Assembly: GCF_007655135.1 (NCBI RefSeq)
Contig: NC_045127.1
Span: 14,951,001-15,015,000, forward strand
Source: Punica granatum
Taxonomy: Eukaryota > Streptophyta > Magnoliopsida > Myrtales > Lythraceae
Direction of reading: 5' to 3'
DNA: 64,000 nt
Shown here piece after piece: positions 11,057-24,000 of this stretch. Under the pieces are notes generated by a model, which did no database searches, was not told where the DNA came from, and saw only the letters and a program-made list of their open reading frames with translations. How positions within the stretch are numbered: position 1 is the first letter of the stretch; each line of letters starts with the position of its first letter. Both the position numbers and the translations under genes were made by a program.

Positions 11057-13171
11057 TAGTGGTTTGCGACTGTGCTCCTCCTCTCTTTTTAATTTCAAAA
11101 ATTAATTTAATCTTTAGAAAATTTTCTGAAAGTAATAATATAAGGGCAAATTTGTCATTTCGGTCTCATATTCCAATCCCAAACTTAAATATACCCCAGA
11201 TATTAGATTGAGACATCCATTGGAATTTAAGGCTTGATGTGGGGGTAATATTGCTGAAACAAAAATGTTGAAGTATAATTACTGAAAAATAAGTGTTGAT
11301 TTTAGACTAAGCAAAAGTATTTGGGATGTAACAATTTGAAACCTTTGAAATTAAAATTGTTGCTTAAAATAGAGAATAAGTATAAACCTACTTGAGAAAA
11401 TCATGTTTGTAACCATAAAAATTAGCTAAATCATGATTTTGAAAGAATTTAACAAACACTGCTTCTACTTAAAACTCAATAAAATAAGTATTAATCCAAC
11501 CGTCATCGCACTCTCAAACGAAGCCTAAATTCCAACTCATCCCATCTTGATCCCTATCCTTAACCAGACCTCCAAACATAGCCTTCCCGTGTACTAATAC
11601 GATTTCATACCTAATAAATAATCATGTAGGCCGACTCTTCATCCATCCCATGCACCATCTGACACCACACACAGATTTGACAAATTCTTATCTCACAGGA
11701 CACCTCAGCCTCTAACAACCTTGGTTGAGGTGGGGCGGTCGGTGGAGAGGAGCCCCCTCCTTGTCGTTGATCACCCCACCTCAGTCGGGGTAGCTGGAGG
11801 CCCAAGAGGGCTCCAGCAACCTTGGCTAATTTTGTTTGTCGACCTAGGGGGGAGGAGTGTGGATGGCGACTGGTGCTTGGTGGGGAACCCTGCCACCTTC
11901 ATCCATTCTCCTTCTAATTTCTCCTTATTTTTTTAATTATTTTATTTTTATTTTTTCCACGTGCTGCGTGCAGCTGTGCAAAGTGGGCCTATCGTGAAGG
12001 CCGACTCAACTTTTAGTCTATTTTTGTATTTGTGTCTCAAAATTGCACTAGATTTGACATAAAAATTGTATTTGTGCTATAGCATACCCAGTTTTGAAAA
12101 TGAATTAGGTGGTGAAACTAGAGTTGTATACATGTTATATGTTATATGATGTTATTTTCCCCATTTTATACATTGCACGCATGGAAAAATGTAATGCCAT
12201 GATATAGTTGTTCAAAATCAGGGTATAATACCTCTACCTAAGAGCCAATAGATAGATGGTACATTTATCCTTTTCTGTAAAAAGTTTCAAGAATTTACTT
12301 GTAACTCAAATAAATTAGGTAAGATATAAGTACACTATTTGAGTTCATGGTAATTTATATGTATTTAATGTAAAGCGGAGCTTTGTAGATGGGCCTGACT
12401 AGATGACCTCAAATCGTGCCCAAATTTGTGAGTTTTTAAAAATATTTGTGATTTTTTAAATAATTTTTAATTTTGATGAATTACATATAAACATTTTATT
12501 TGTATTTCAAAAGATTTTGATTGATATTTGATCTGTCATACTTGATGTTTGTATTTTAAACCATTTTGATTGAAAAAAATTACTCAATTAACTTAGTGGA
12601 GATTTGCTTTGAATCCTTTTATAATGTCTATATGATATTATATATGATACGTTATAAATAGAGTACTACAGATAATACTATTTATCAAATTAAATTACAG
12701 TTAGTCATATATCTAATAATATAACTATTATGTATTTTTATTGTTTGTAAATTACGGTTTATAAAATTTTAAAATATGCATATAATATATAATAAAATTG
12801 ATAGAAAAAAGTAAAATTGATCACGTTCGACCCCACTCAATACACAGGTTTTACGATTAAAATAAATAATAAAGTGTAGATATAGTGAGCCCGCCAAATA
12901 GCCTTAGAATGTCCGAAACAGTGATTGAAATTTTATAGTTTTACTAGTTATTTATTTTTAATAGTTAATATTTTTTTAATCTTTTGAAAGATATTTGATG
13001 ATAAGAGTTCCAATAAAACAAACTATTTCTTTTATTTTTTTCATAAGATAAAGTTAATCACATAACACTTAATAAAACACTATTTTTTGAATTTTTAAAA
13101 TTGAGTGAATAGCTTTTATAAGATATCAATATGACAATTTAATTTTGAAACTTTTTGAGAAAATTATATTG
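11057..13171. other. Intergenic, GC-rich patch then AT-rich spacer
   Basis: 11600-11900 holds a GC-rich stretch with imperfect inverted arms (ACCTTGGTTGAGGTGGGG against CCCCACCTCAGTCGGGG) and no sustained coding frame beyond two 64-71 codon by-products. From 12000 on the DNA is AT-rich with no gene signs. Confidence 0.45.
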
Positions 13172-13800
13172 TCTATATCTATATAATAAATTGGAGATAA
13201 AGTGGGGGAGACTGATTGAATGACCTTACAACACCTAGATCACTGAATAAAATTTTCTTGGTATTTTGAGATTTTTTTTATTTTCATAAAAAAATAAGAT
13301 ATTTTAAGATAAGATCTGAATAAAATATAATAAATTCTAATTTTCTAATAAGACATTGTTAGTTGCATAATATGTAATAAATAATATACTTTTAAATTTT
13401 TCGAAAATAACGAATATTCTTGATAAGATATCGATATCACCGAATGTTTTTTAAACATTTTGGGAAGATTTGATTATCCAATATAATATTTAGTAATCTC
13501 AATTTTTTAAGATAAAAATTAATATTTAATAACATAAATAGTTATATTAAAATAGATATACATCAACATGCATCTATACATAGATATATTAATATATATA
13601 TTTTCCTGTCAACATACAGTCATACGGGCTATCTCTAATATAGTCTTTACCAAATTCTTGAATTTTTAAAATTGAATGGATATTTTTATAAGAGATTGAT
13701 ATAATAGAATATCTTTGAAAATTTTGGAAGATTTTGCAATCTAAATAATGTTTAATAGTCTTGAATTTTTTATTTAAGATAAAACTAATATCTAATCACA
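13086..13800. repeat. Degenerate direct repeats, spaced about 270-310 bp
   Basis: Three blocks at about 13086, 13393 and 13660 share TTGAATTTTTAAAATTGA-like sequence, then ATAAGATATCGATAT-like and TTTTGGAAGATTT-like blocks. They are divergent and AT-rich, so this is partly a composition-driven call. Confidence 0.4.
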
Positions 13801-14086
13801 TTAATAGTAACATCCAAATAAATATATATTAGTATACCTTTATACATATGATAAAAATATATTAAAACAAATATAGATTTCTTCTTATGATACATACAAT
13901 TGCGCTGCCATCTTTAATTATTATTATTTTTGCTTATTTTATTGATAAAATTCAATCAACATCAATAGTATATATGTAAATTATGATTTATAACATTTTA
14001 AAACAAGTAAATATTATATAATAAAATGAACAAAAATGAAAAATGGAACATATTTTACCTCTGTAAAGCATGGGCTCCACAACTAG
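13172..14086 (+). mobile_element. Possible non-autonomous Helitron
   Basis: The left end TCTATATCTATATAATAAA resembles plant Helitron 5' ends. The right end is CTAG followed by T, with a degenerate form of the usual hairpin (CTGTAAAGCATGGG) about 10 bases upstream. There is no target duplication, as expected for Helitrons, but the base before the left end is G, not the A normally seen. Inside is non-coding AT-rich DNA. Confidence 0.35.
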
Positions 14087-14141
14087 TTTACTTAAAGATA
14101 CATACATTCCCTTTTCAACCCACTGTATTATAAACGAATCA

Positions 14142-14175
14142 CTAGGACTCGATCTCGTGCATTGCACGGGTTGAT
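14142..14175 (-). mobile_element. Possible Helitron 3' terminus
   Basis: On the minus strand the order is a short hairpin (CGTGCAATGCACG), about 10 bases, then CTAG followed by T, which is the layout of a Helitron 3' end. The matching 5' end was not located with confidence. Confidence 0.35.
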
Positions 14176-15774
14176 TTTCATATATCGATTATCATGTTAT
14201 TTTAATTAATCACATTTAGAAAGATCAATTTTCTTATTTAGATGAATAGTCTATTTCATTAAATGCAATTGTAACTATAATTTTCCATAAAGTAAAGCAA
14301 CCTTTTTGTGTAAAAGTCAAAGTAATTTTTAATTACAATTAGAATAAGTTTTATGTCATGTGCATTGCACCGGCTTGTATAAATTATATATATGTATTTC
14401 TTACTGTATTTAAGCTTTTATAATGTTAAATATAATAATTTTTATATATTATTAATTTTAGTATTCTAATATGGTTATCAATTTTGTATATAGAATGCAA
14501 ATAATATTCTAATAATATTGAAAATGTCCAATATAGTTTATTCATAGTTTTAATTTCTTAATATTATATGCTTTTTGGTAAATTTTACAATTTTTCATTA
14601 ATTTTATTGGTTCATTTTTTCTTACTTTGATAAAAAAAATTGTATTTTTTGGTATTTCAATGTTTTCAAATTGTATTGTCTTTTAAAATATTAAAATAGT
14701 ATTAATCTTTTTTATATTTTTTAAATGCGTTAATTGAAGCGCATCTATTGTGCTTCAAGCAGTGTTTTAAACATCGACCGGACCGGCCGGTTACACGGGT
14801 AGGATCAGGACCGGACACCCATCCGGCCCGGTTTTGCTATTAAGCCCAAATGCACATCCAACCCGGTTTGATCCATATGAACCGGGCGATTTTAGATGAA
14901 TCTGTTGAACCCATAAAACCCCGGTTGAACCAGTTTACTAAAAAAATACAAAAATAAAAAAACACATCAAAATTTTTTTTTCAGGGGAATCAGATCAAAC
15001 TACCAGGTTTATCGAGGATAGACTAAACCCTAACTTTGCTAAAGAGATCAAGCGCCTCAGGCCCTCAATGACGACAGCAGCTTCTTCTCATTCTTGCCCC
15101 AAATTTCAACTTCGATTCCAAGCACGACGGAAGAAACTCAGTGTCGACGAGAAAGAGGTTATTTTCGCTTCAATATTTCTTCAATTTCCATGTTCTCCAA
15201 TAATAAATCGGAGCTGTTGTAGTAGTCCCTAATCCGAAGCAGTGGGGAGTTTAATCTCAAACCTTTTTGTGTTTCTTGGAAGACAAATCAATTAATTTGC
15301 CTATACAATTGTTCGAACTTTCGTTCTTGATGTTTTCCTTAAACAATTTTTTTGCCGGCGGTGATTTCAATTCTTTGGGTTCGCTTTGGTGGTTGCTTAC
15401 TGGTCAAAGAAGACAAATGTGTGGGTTAGCTTCAGAGCTTTGCTTGGGACCTGCAGCAATTATTATACAAAGGATCAAGAATTTGGTTGACTTTGAAATT
15501 TGTGTTGCATGTCGTTGAACGCGACTTACTGACTTACATTATTATTGCCTTGATGTATTTTAAATTTGTAATTGTTGATTGGGCATTGCGGTTTGTAGGG
15601 GTTCTTATATAAGATGTTAATTAGATATCATATCTAGTGGCTTATACTGTTATACATTTTGACTTTGCCTTTCACTTGGATTTTTTTTTATGTTTTATGT
15701 TTTAGTTGTTGCTTCAGTTTTTACTTTTTAGATGAATAATCTCCTAATGCTACAGTACATTGCAATTTTGCAGG

Positions 15775-17197
15775 ATGACATCAACGGCAAATAACAACAC
15801 CCTTGATGCTTCAGGTTCAGGATCTACCCCGAACTCATAACGAATTTCAAGTAGAGGGAAATCCGATCTTGCATGGGGACGCTGTAAGGAAGTAGCCTTA
15901 TCTTCAAGTGGCAACAGGAAGCAACTTCATTGTGTTTATTGCTCAAAAGTTTTCAGTGGCGGTGGCATTCATAGAGTTAAGCTACATTTGAGTATTTGAC
16001 GAAGGTGAAAGGCAATGAAGAGCTGTGCAAAATGGTTCCGGATGATGTGCGCTTTCAAATGCAACAACTTATGAATGATCATGCACAAGGCAAAAAAAGG
16101 ATGCGTGATATGCTGGATGAACAAAATCCACATGCCCCGCGACTTGGAGACTATGAAGACGATGGCGAAGTGCAAGAAGTGAGTCTCTTGCCTCCTCCTC
16201 GTTCTAATTCCAAAGGAAAGGGAATTCAAGTGGCATCGAAGCAAAATCAAATGGGGTCTTATTTCCAACCGAGAACAACTCAAGGAGCTCAACCAACAAT
16301 TAAAAGTGTCTTACAAATGAAGCAAGTTGTGGAGAAGTGTGATATTGCCATATCCAAGTGGATGATTGCCGCATCCAGACCATTTAATTCTGTTAATTCC
16401 ATGTTCAGCAAGCAATTGATGCCATTGCTAGCATGGTTGTAGGCTATAAAGGTTCAAATTTGTATGATCTTTGTGGTTATCTACTGACTAAAAATGTTGA
16501 GATGGTAAAGAAGTATGTTGAGACCTTTTGTGCCACTTGGAAAAAGACCAGATGTACCATAATGGCTAATGGATGGACGGATCAGTATAGGTGGACATTA
16601 ATTAATTTTTTAGTTTAGTGCCCCAAAGGGGCGGTATTTTTGAAGTCAATTGATGCTTCCGTTGCCTCTAAGACGGCAGAGACGTACAAGTTGTTCAAGG
16701 AAGTAGTCTTGTTCGTGGGTTCAGCAAATGTGGTTCATATGATGATCGACAATGTTGCTAATTATGTAGCTTTCGAGAGGATGTTGGAGCGGGAGTTCAA
16801 GACTATATTTTGGTCCCCATGTGCGACATACTGCATCAATTTGACTCATGCTTCCAAGATCACGAAATACATCTATGATCATTGTTATGCATTGCATTTG
16901 ATGAGGAAACACACTAATGGAAGAGAAATACTTCACCAACCCCAACTCGGTTTTTCACTAATTTTATTGCCTTATAAAGCATTTTGGATCAAAAGAATGC
17001 TTTGATAGCAGTGGTATCATCCAAAGAGTGGACTAGTTCAGCTTATGCAAGGGATTCCAAGGAGAAAAAATTTGTTGAACTTGTTATTGGCTTGACTTTA
17101 TGGAAAGAATGTGCAACTATAATGCAATTAAGCGAGCCTTTGGTTCTTGCCTTGCGGATAGTGGATAGTGATGGTAGGCCTGCCATGGGTTATTTAT
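15775..17197 (+). pseudogene. hAT transposase, N-terminal and middle part
   Basis: A long intron-like leader ends at TTTGCAG just before the ATG at 15775. The first segment gives a BED-type zinc finger (SDLAWGRCKEV, then CVYCSKVFSGGGIHRVKLHL), a frame change near 15998, and PDDVRFQMQQLM. The next frames carry the DUF659-like core: IMANGWTDQ, FLKSIDAS, VVHMMIDNVANYV and FWSPCATYCINL, where D and H-like catalytic blocks of hAT transposases lie. The end reads SSKEWTSSAYARDSKEKKFV then AMGYL, where MULE A interrupts it. At least four stops or frameshifts are present. Confidence 0.85.
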
Positions 17198-17408
17198 AGG
17201 GAAAATGGCACTATACGTCACAGTTTGAGAAACAATTTTATCCCACATCATACTTTCAAAAAATTTCACGATGCATCACTAATTTTTTAAAATTTTCACC
17301 ATGCATCAAATCCGTCAAGAGGTGGACGGAGAAATAACGTGACACGTTATTTGGACAATTGGTGCCCAGGTGGCCACACGAACTCCCTTATTTCGCCCTC
17401 CCTCAATC
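17198..17408 (+). repeat. Left TIR of MULE A
   Basis: About 200 bp, matching the inverted right TIR through TTGAGAAACAATTT, GATGCATC, CATCAAATCCGTCAAGAG, TTATTTGGACAA and CCCTCCCTCAAT blocks, with scattered substitutions (roughly 80-85% by eye). Long TIRs of this kind are typical of MULEs. Confidence 0.85.
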
Positions 17409-17919
17409 CTATCTTTCTCGCCCATCTCTATAACGTTGTCCACGGTCTTTTTATGTCCTCCCACAAATCCATCATAGTTGATCAAAACCCTAAATCTTCA
17501 TGGATCACAGGAAGGATCAATGGAAGGACGAAGGAGAAAGGTGTCGATCGTTGAAGGGTGTCAACTCCTTGCGAGAAGAGGAGAAAGCGCTAGTACATGC
17601 AACAGCAAATAGAACTATCAATCACTTGATGCCGACGATTTGATTTGGTGTTGATGATGGCATAAAAGTTCGTGATGGTATAAAAAATCGTTTCTTTAGT
17701 TGTAGGAGGGGTAAAACTTGGATAAAGTTGGTGGCTTGGAGCAGTTGTTGTCCTGCCAATAAATTTGTCCTTCTCATCCCATAGTTGAAGACAATGTCGG
17801 TTAAAAATCATAATTTGATCTACTAGTTTGGCATGGTTTTCTTGTCTAGTGCCACGACTGAGGATTAAGTGGTGTTTACTTTGAGTCATTAGTTTAGTTT
17901 TCTGCCTTTTACTATTGTA

Positions 17920-19640
17920 AGGTGGGAACTAAGTTTGGTATGCAACTATACTATGGAAGCCACATGAAACTAACTCCTCTAGTTAAGTACATTGGTGGTA
18001 CAAGTTGTATATTAACGGTGGATGTTGATAGAATGTTCTGGCATGAGATGAAAGGACATCTAAAAGACTTTGGCTATAAAGAACCTAAAAGAATGTGATA
18101 TTTACTTCCTGAAAGTAGCTTAAATCATGATTTGGTTGACATGAATACTAATCATGAGGTGATTTCAATGGCTGAGCTTGGATTGAATTTTGAATTAGTT
18201 AGTGTGTATACTGAAGCAGATAAGATGGAAGATAATGATGATGAAGGTGATGGGGACTGTGATATTGAGACTCATGGTATAAAGGATGACACTATTGATG
18301 ATACTATGGAAGCAAGGGAAGTAGGGGATGGTGAGGAGGATGACACTAATGATGATGTTTGGGAAGCAGAGGACGGTGAAAAGGAGAAGACTGAGAGGGA
18401 TGACTCTAATATAGGTGGGTACGAAGGTATTAGTGATGGAGACAATAATGAGCTAATACAAGTTAGAGAGAAGAGAAAAGCATTGAAGATGCAAACTGAT
18501 GAAAGGAAGAAGAGACATGGAAAGAAGAGGAAGAAGAAACAAGCAAGGTAGTCCAATGATGCAGGGGGTGATGTACATATATCTAAGATCCCCGTAGATC
18601 ATAGTGGAGAACAAAGTAATGCAGGAAAGGGGAGGAAAAAGTACAGACCATTCAATTCCAACTGTGATATTTTCAATATCACACTAAGCGAGGATATGAT
18701 ATTTTCCAATAATGAACAGTTCAAGGAAGCTGTAAAGAGTTATGTCATTATCAATGGCTTTGAGTTTTAGTGGAAGAGGAGCTGTAAGATCAATATTGAG
18801 GTTCTGTACAAAGAAAAGGACTGTTCATGGAGAATTTATGGTAGCTGGACTCATAAAAGATAAAAATTTATTATGAAGAGATTTACTAATGAGCATACAT
18901 GTTCTAGGGTTTCAAGGAATAATGAGGCAACATATGAATAGTTGGGATAACATTTCAAAGAGAAAGTTAGGGAAAATATGAATTGGATGTTTCAGACATG
19001 ATGCAAGAGGTTAATATCCAATTTGGAATCAAAATACCAAAAGTTACTTGTTAGAGCAAGATCACATGCAAGAAATCTTATTATAGGTCCATGGAAGAGC
19101 ACTATAATATGCTACCAACATATCTTGCTAAGTTGAATAAGGTTTATAAGGGAAGTACATTTGAATTAGTTTTATATAGGGATGGACCTGATTATGCAAC
19201 TAGGTTTAAGATGTTATATGTATGTTTTGAGAGTTTAAGGGGTTTCTTGATGGTTGCAGAGCAATCATTAGTGTGGATGAATGTTTCTTAAAAACTCGGG
19301 AAAGATGAAAATAATCAAATGTTCCCTATAGCATGGGCAGTGATGAAGTGTGAGAATGAACATTCTTAGATGTGGTTTTTTGAACTCTTGATGAATGACT
19401 TGGGAATAAGAGATGGATTTGGCTGGACATTGATGCGTGCTCAGCAAAATGTACTTATTTTGTTCAAATAGTCATTCATTTGCTTTAAAGTTTTACTTTC
19501 AAGTGGCATTCTCCTTAATGATTGGGTTCATTTTGATATGTATGGCTAAAAAAAGCTATGATGACACTTTTCCACATGTTGAACATAGATTTTGTGCCAG
19601 GTTACAATCCTTGCACAAAATTTGTATCAACAATGGTTAC
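17920..19640 (+). pseudogene. MULE A transposase (mudrA-like), truncated
   Basis: The reading starts with a MULE N-terminal PB1-like segment (LYYGSHMKLTPLVKYIGG) and an acidic, lysine-rich linker (18132-18551). The MuDR DNA-binding domain follows around 18680-18920 (FKEAVKSYVIINGFEF, KDCSWRIYGSWTHKR, FTNEHTC). The core retains EEHYNMLPTYLAKL, a damaged first catalytic region (SLVWMNVS where GLDGxFL is expected) and MFPIAWAVMKCEN. After an intron it keeps FPHVEHRFCAR and then breaks off, fused to the antisense GRF gene. The SWIM zinc finger and C-terminal half are missing. Stops and frameshifts are frequent. Confidence 0.8.
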
Positions 19641-19806
19641 AAATCTTCCAAAATTTGCATCGGAGGAATCTTCTCCCTGGGTTCTTCTCACTCCATGAAG
19701 TCAGCATTACCGCTTTAACTCCATGATGACATTCCTTATCACCTCGAGATACATTGGACGATATTAGACTAGCTTCCCTCATCTCAATTGATCCACTTGA
19801 TGCCAT
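19627..19806 (-). pseudogene. GRF zinc-finger gene remnant of MULE A (first exon)
   Basis: The minus-strand ATG at 19806 opens MASSGSIEMRE, then a GRF-type zinc finger: CHHGVKAVMLTSWSEKNPGR followed by RFLRCKFWK. The Cys/His pair, the TSW...NPGRRF core and the following Cys are the family signature. The second half of the finger (CGYFxW) and the coiled-coil and membrane part found in the MULE B copy are gone; the deletion runs into transposase sequence near 19640. The gene was transcribed toward the transposase gene, from the right TIR side. Upstream of the ATG lies a 115-bp tandem repeat. The homologous MULE B gene makes this assignment firm. Confidence 0.8.
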
Positions 19807-19894
19807 TTCTTTAACAACAATTATACTTTGTACTATGTAGCAGCTAGCAATAAGGGGAAGCAAAATTAAACTTAGAAAATGCAAAATTACAAAA

Positions 19895-20262
19895 GAGAGG
19901 CGAAAAGGAAGAACAACATACCAGTTGAGGAAGACAAACGAAGCATCGAGCACAGCATCACCGATCACCTCTTCTCTTTTCCGATTGCAACTGAAATTAA
20001 GGGAAATGGTGATGCAAAAAGGAAGAACCGCATACCAGTTGAGGAAGACAAACTAAGCATCGACCTTAGGATCACTTATCACCTCTTCTCTTTACTGATT
20101 ACAATTGAAATTAAGGGAAACGAAGATGCAAAAAAGGAAGAACCGCATGCCAGCTAAGGAAGACAGACGAAACATCGAGTCAGGATCACCGATCACCTCT
20201 TCTCTAAAATTAGGATCACCAATCACCTCTTCTGATTGCATTAGGGAAAATGAACTTAAATT
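19895..20262 (-). repeat. 115-bp tandem repeat, about 3.2 copies, upstream of the MULE A GRF gene
   Basis: The word GGAAGAACCGCAT, or a close form, recurs at about 19908, 20022 and 20137, so the period is 114-115 bp. Each unit also has GAGGAAGACA, GATCACCTCTTCTCT and AAATTAAGGGAAA. It lies between the right TIR and the GRF start codon, in what would be the promoter or 5' leader on the minus strand. The plus-strand frames here merely repeat. Confidence 0.85.
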
Positions 20263-20454
20263 AGGAGAAATGAACCCTAAGACCGTTTAATTGAGGGAGG
20301 GGAAATAATGGAGTGGGACCCAGAAACTGAGTTCATGTGGCCACCTGGATACCGTTTGTCCAAATAATGTGCAACGACATTTTTCCGTCCATCTCTTGAT
20401 GGATTTGATGCACGGTGAAAAATTTTAAACAAATTTCATGATGCATCGTGAAAT

Positions 20455-20623
20455 GAGAAAATAGGCAAAAATAACATCGAGAGATTAAAGTTGTCTCAAA
20501 TAAACCTCGATCCATTTTTTACATCAAACTGAACCTTGATAGTTAAAAGTTACATCAGAGCAACCCTTCCGTCTAAGTTTCGTGAAAAATTAGACGGAAT
20601 TGTCTGACGTGGCTTATAATATT
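20455..20623 (+). repeat. Left TIR of MULE B
   Basis: Inverted partner of 26212-26380. The outermost 21 bases are identical in both, and the inner edge GACGTGGCTTATAATATT is also identical. Both ends would act as transposase binding sites and as promoters for the two convergent genes, as is known for MuDR TIRs. Confidence 0.92.
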
Positions 20624-21033
20624 ATTTCTACGTATACTTGGCTTTGTGACATGGTGTTTGCCTCCTTTAAGCTTGTTAAGATCGAAAGTGGGAAATGAAG
20701 CGATTGTTGGGTGAGATTTTCTAATTTCAGAGCAAACACTCAAGTGAGAGCAACCAGGGTAGATCGATTTCTCTGTTCAGTGAAGTTTTCATTCTTTTAG
20801 GGTTAGAACAAGCAGATCGAAGAGAAGTTTGGTGTTCTCTGGTGATATAAGCTGGTCATGGTCCTCGTGGAGGTTTTGAAAGTTGGACTCCAGGTAGGTA
20901 ACAGTTATTTACTGCTCCTACAATTGATTTTGTGGTCCCCTACTTGTCTCCTTCATGCATTGTTTAATGCAGTCCTGGGGTTGATTGTCTTTTGTCTTTT
21001 TGGTGGGTAATGTGGTAGAGAATCTGATAAACT

Positions 21034-24000
21034 TTGGATTTTTATATGTTTTTTGATATGTGTATGATGGTTCCTTTTTTGTTAGTTTGTGGTCTCATAA
21101 TGGAATGGCATTTCGTGGATCTAATTTTACATCATGGAGGAAAGTTTGATGATAACAAACAAATTTATGTTGGTGGTGAGATAGATGTTTTGGAAGATGT
21201 AGATTTCTTGTCTACAATTATGATCATGAACGTGTTAGATGATCACTATAAGAGCGAACCTTCCAGTTGCTAGTATGTCATCCCTTGGATGAGGATGGAG
21301 TTTGGGCTTGAAGAGTTAAAAAATGATAATGATTCAACAAACCTCATAGCTACTGTAAAAGGATATAATGAGGTGCATTTATACTTTGAGCATCCGGAAG
21401 AAACTCTTGAGGAACTTACTGGCGAGGAAGCAACGGAATTCTTGGCAAATGTTGAAAGAGAAGCAAGAGAAAGAGAAGTCAGAGAAAGAGAAGCAAGAGA
21501 AGAAAGAGAAAGAGAAGCAAGAGAAAGAGAAGCAACATAACGAGAAGCAAGGGAGGTACCTGTACAAGTAACTGATTAATATGAAGTGGATGAAGATGAA
21601 CAGAGGAATGACTTCACCAGTGGTGATGACTTTGACAGTAGGGATGAAGATGATGATGAATTTGTGAAAGCAACTGAGCCTGGTTTGGAAGAATATGAAA
21701 CGAACAATGCATCTGCAGGATGTGGAACTTCTACAATACATGGTGATGAAGCTGAAGCTAGAACTTGTACAATGCATGCTGATAGCACTGTAGATCCTAA
21801 AGTGTAGTGGAAGTGGAACCTTAAGAAAAAGCACACAAAGACTAGGTTCAAAGAAAAAAAACAGAAGAAGGGGCGAGAATGTTTGTATAGGAAAACATAG
21901 AGGCTGAGGTAGAGAAACCTATGGAATCAGATGGTTATCACACTGAGGAGTTAAAGTTTCTTAAAGGTAATGAATCTGGCAATGAAGAATAGGGTGTACA
22001 GTACCTAGTGTTCAATGAGGAGATCAGTTTGGTTTGGTCACCACAGAACTTGTGATGGTTTTCATCCTTAAAGGTCTTCGAGAATGCCGTGAGGGACTAC
22101 AATATCAACAATGGAAGGGTGGTAAGATTTAAGAAAAGTGAAAAAGGCAGAGTGAAGGCTCTGTGTGCTAATAAAGAGTGTGATTGGAAGATACTTTGCT
22201 CAATAAATAGGAAAACCGACTATTATCAAGTGAAAACATTTAAAGATGAACACAAATGCTGTAGAATGGTGCAAAACCAGTTGGCTACAACTGAGTGGGT
22301 GGCAAGTAAGTTAATTCCTTAGATAAGGGCCCATCCAAAGATGAATGGTCAGAATGCTTATGATTTCATGATGCACAGCTAAAGAGTTAATGTGTATGAT
22401 GCTACTCTGTACAGAGCCATCAAGGAAGCTCATACGATATGTGAAGGTTTAGAGAAGGAACAATATGGGAAGCTGAGGGATTACTGCAATGAACTTCTGA
22501 AAAGCAACCCAAGGTCAACTATGGAACTGAATGTTATTCCTGTGACTCATGAGTTTGAGAGAATGTATGTGTGATTGGAAGCTTGCAAGACTGGTTTCTT
22601 GGCTGGTTGTAGGCCACTCATTGGTCTAGATGGTTGTTTCCTAAAAGAGTATTACGGGGGACAAATTCTCTCTGTTGTTGCTCAGGATGGCAATAATGCC
22701 TTCTATGTGCTTGCATTTGTAGTGGTGGATGTAGAAAATAGGGATAATTGGACTTGGTTTTTGAGGAATCTTGTGGATAACTTGGGAGGTCCTGAGTTGA
22801 ACAGCTATAGCTTCATATCTGATAGGCATAAGGTATGTCTCATAACTCAAGTGATTATTTATTAAACTTATTATATATTTTTCAGTTGCTAACTAAATAA
22901 TATTGACTTTATAGGGTCTAGATACTACACTGGGAACAATTTGCCTAGAAGCGCCACACAGGTATTGTGCTAGGCACATCTGGGCCAATTTGAGCAAGAA
23001 TTGGAATGGAATGGCTTTGAAAGATGCATTCCGGGCAGCTGCTAAAGCAACAACTGAGTAACAATTTACGCAGCCCATGGACGCCATTAAGGGACTAAGT
23101 GAAGGTGCATGGAATTGGCTAAAGAAGATACCAATTGAAAGATGGAGCAGATCAGCTTTTGATGTCCATACAAAGAACCCCTCAATGACAAACAACATGT
23201 CTGAGCAATGCAATGGTCAACTATTGAAGGTGAGGAGCAAGCCCATCATTACCATGGCTGAAGGAGTAAGAATGTATATAATGAAGAAGTTGGCAAGGCA
23301 TGCAAAGGTAGTGGCAAACTGGACGGGGTCCATTATGCCCCGAAGTTCAATCAAAGTTGGAAAAGAATAAACAGAAATCTTCTGCTTGGGCACCACATTG
23401 GTCATGGGATGCTTGTATGTTAAAATTTGAGGTAATCTGTCCACCTAGATCTAAGTGTGCAGTTGATATGGAAAAACGTACATGTTCTTGCAGGAAATTG
23501 GATATCACAAGGATTTCTTGCATGCATGTTGTTGCTTGCATTTTCTATACTAACCAAGCACTTGAAAATTTTGTACATCCATGATATACAAGGGCCACAC
23601 AACAGAAAATTTATGCCTCCTTCGTCAAATCTACTCTGGTGAGAAGTACTAGACTAAATCAGGTATGAACCCTGTTCTACCCCCAAAGTTGAAGAGACAA
23701 CCAGGGCGTCCCAAAAAGCAAAGGAGAAAGGTCACAGATGAAAGAAAAGATCCATACAAGCTTAAAAGAAGCCCAGTCACTGTCATATGTTCAAACTGTG
23801 GACAAAGTGGTCATAATAGGTGTCATGCAAGGCTCCTAGGGTATCTAACAAGAAGACAAAGGAAACAAATGCATCAAGGATAGAACAACTGGGGCCTAGT
23901 ACTGTAAATGTTGAAGGTGGGGCAAACGGTGGATCTAATTCAGTCCAAGCAAAGGAAATTCTTGTCTCTCAAAACTTTGCCCCACCATTGACACCACAAC

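Noticed and set aside
18272..18556. 94-codon minus-strand Ser/Phe/Pro-rich frame
   Set aside because: Shadow of the acidic, lysine-rich linker of the MULE A transposase on the other strand.
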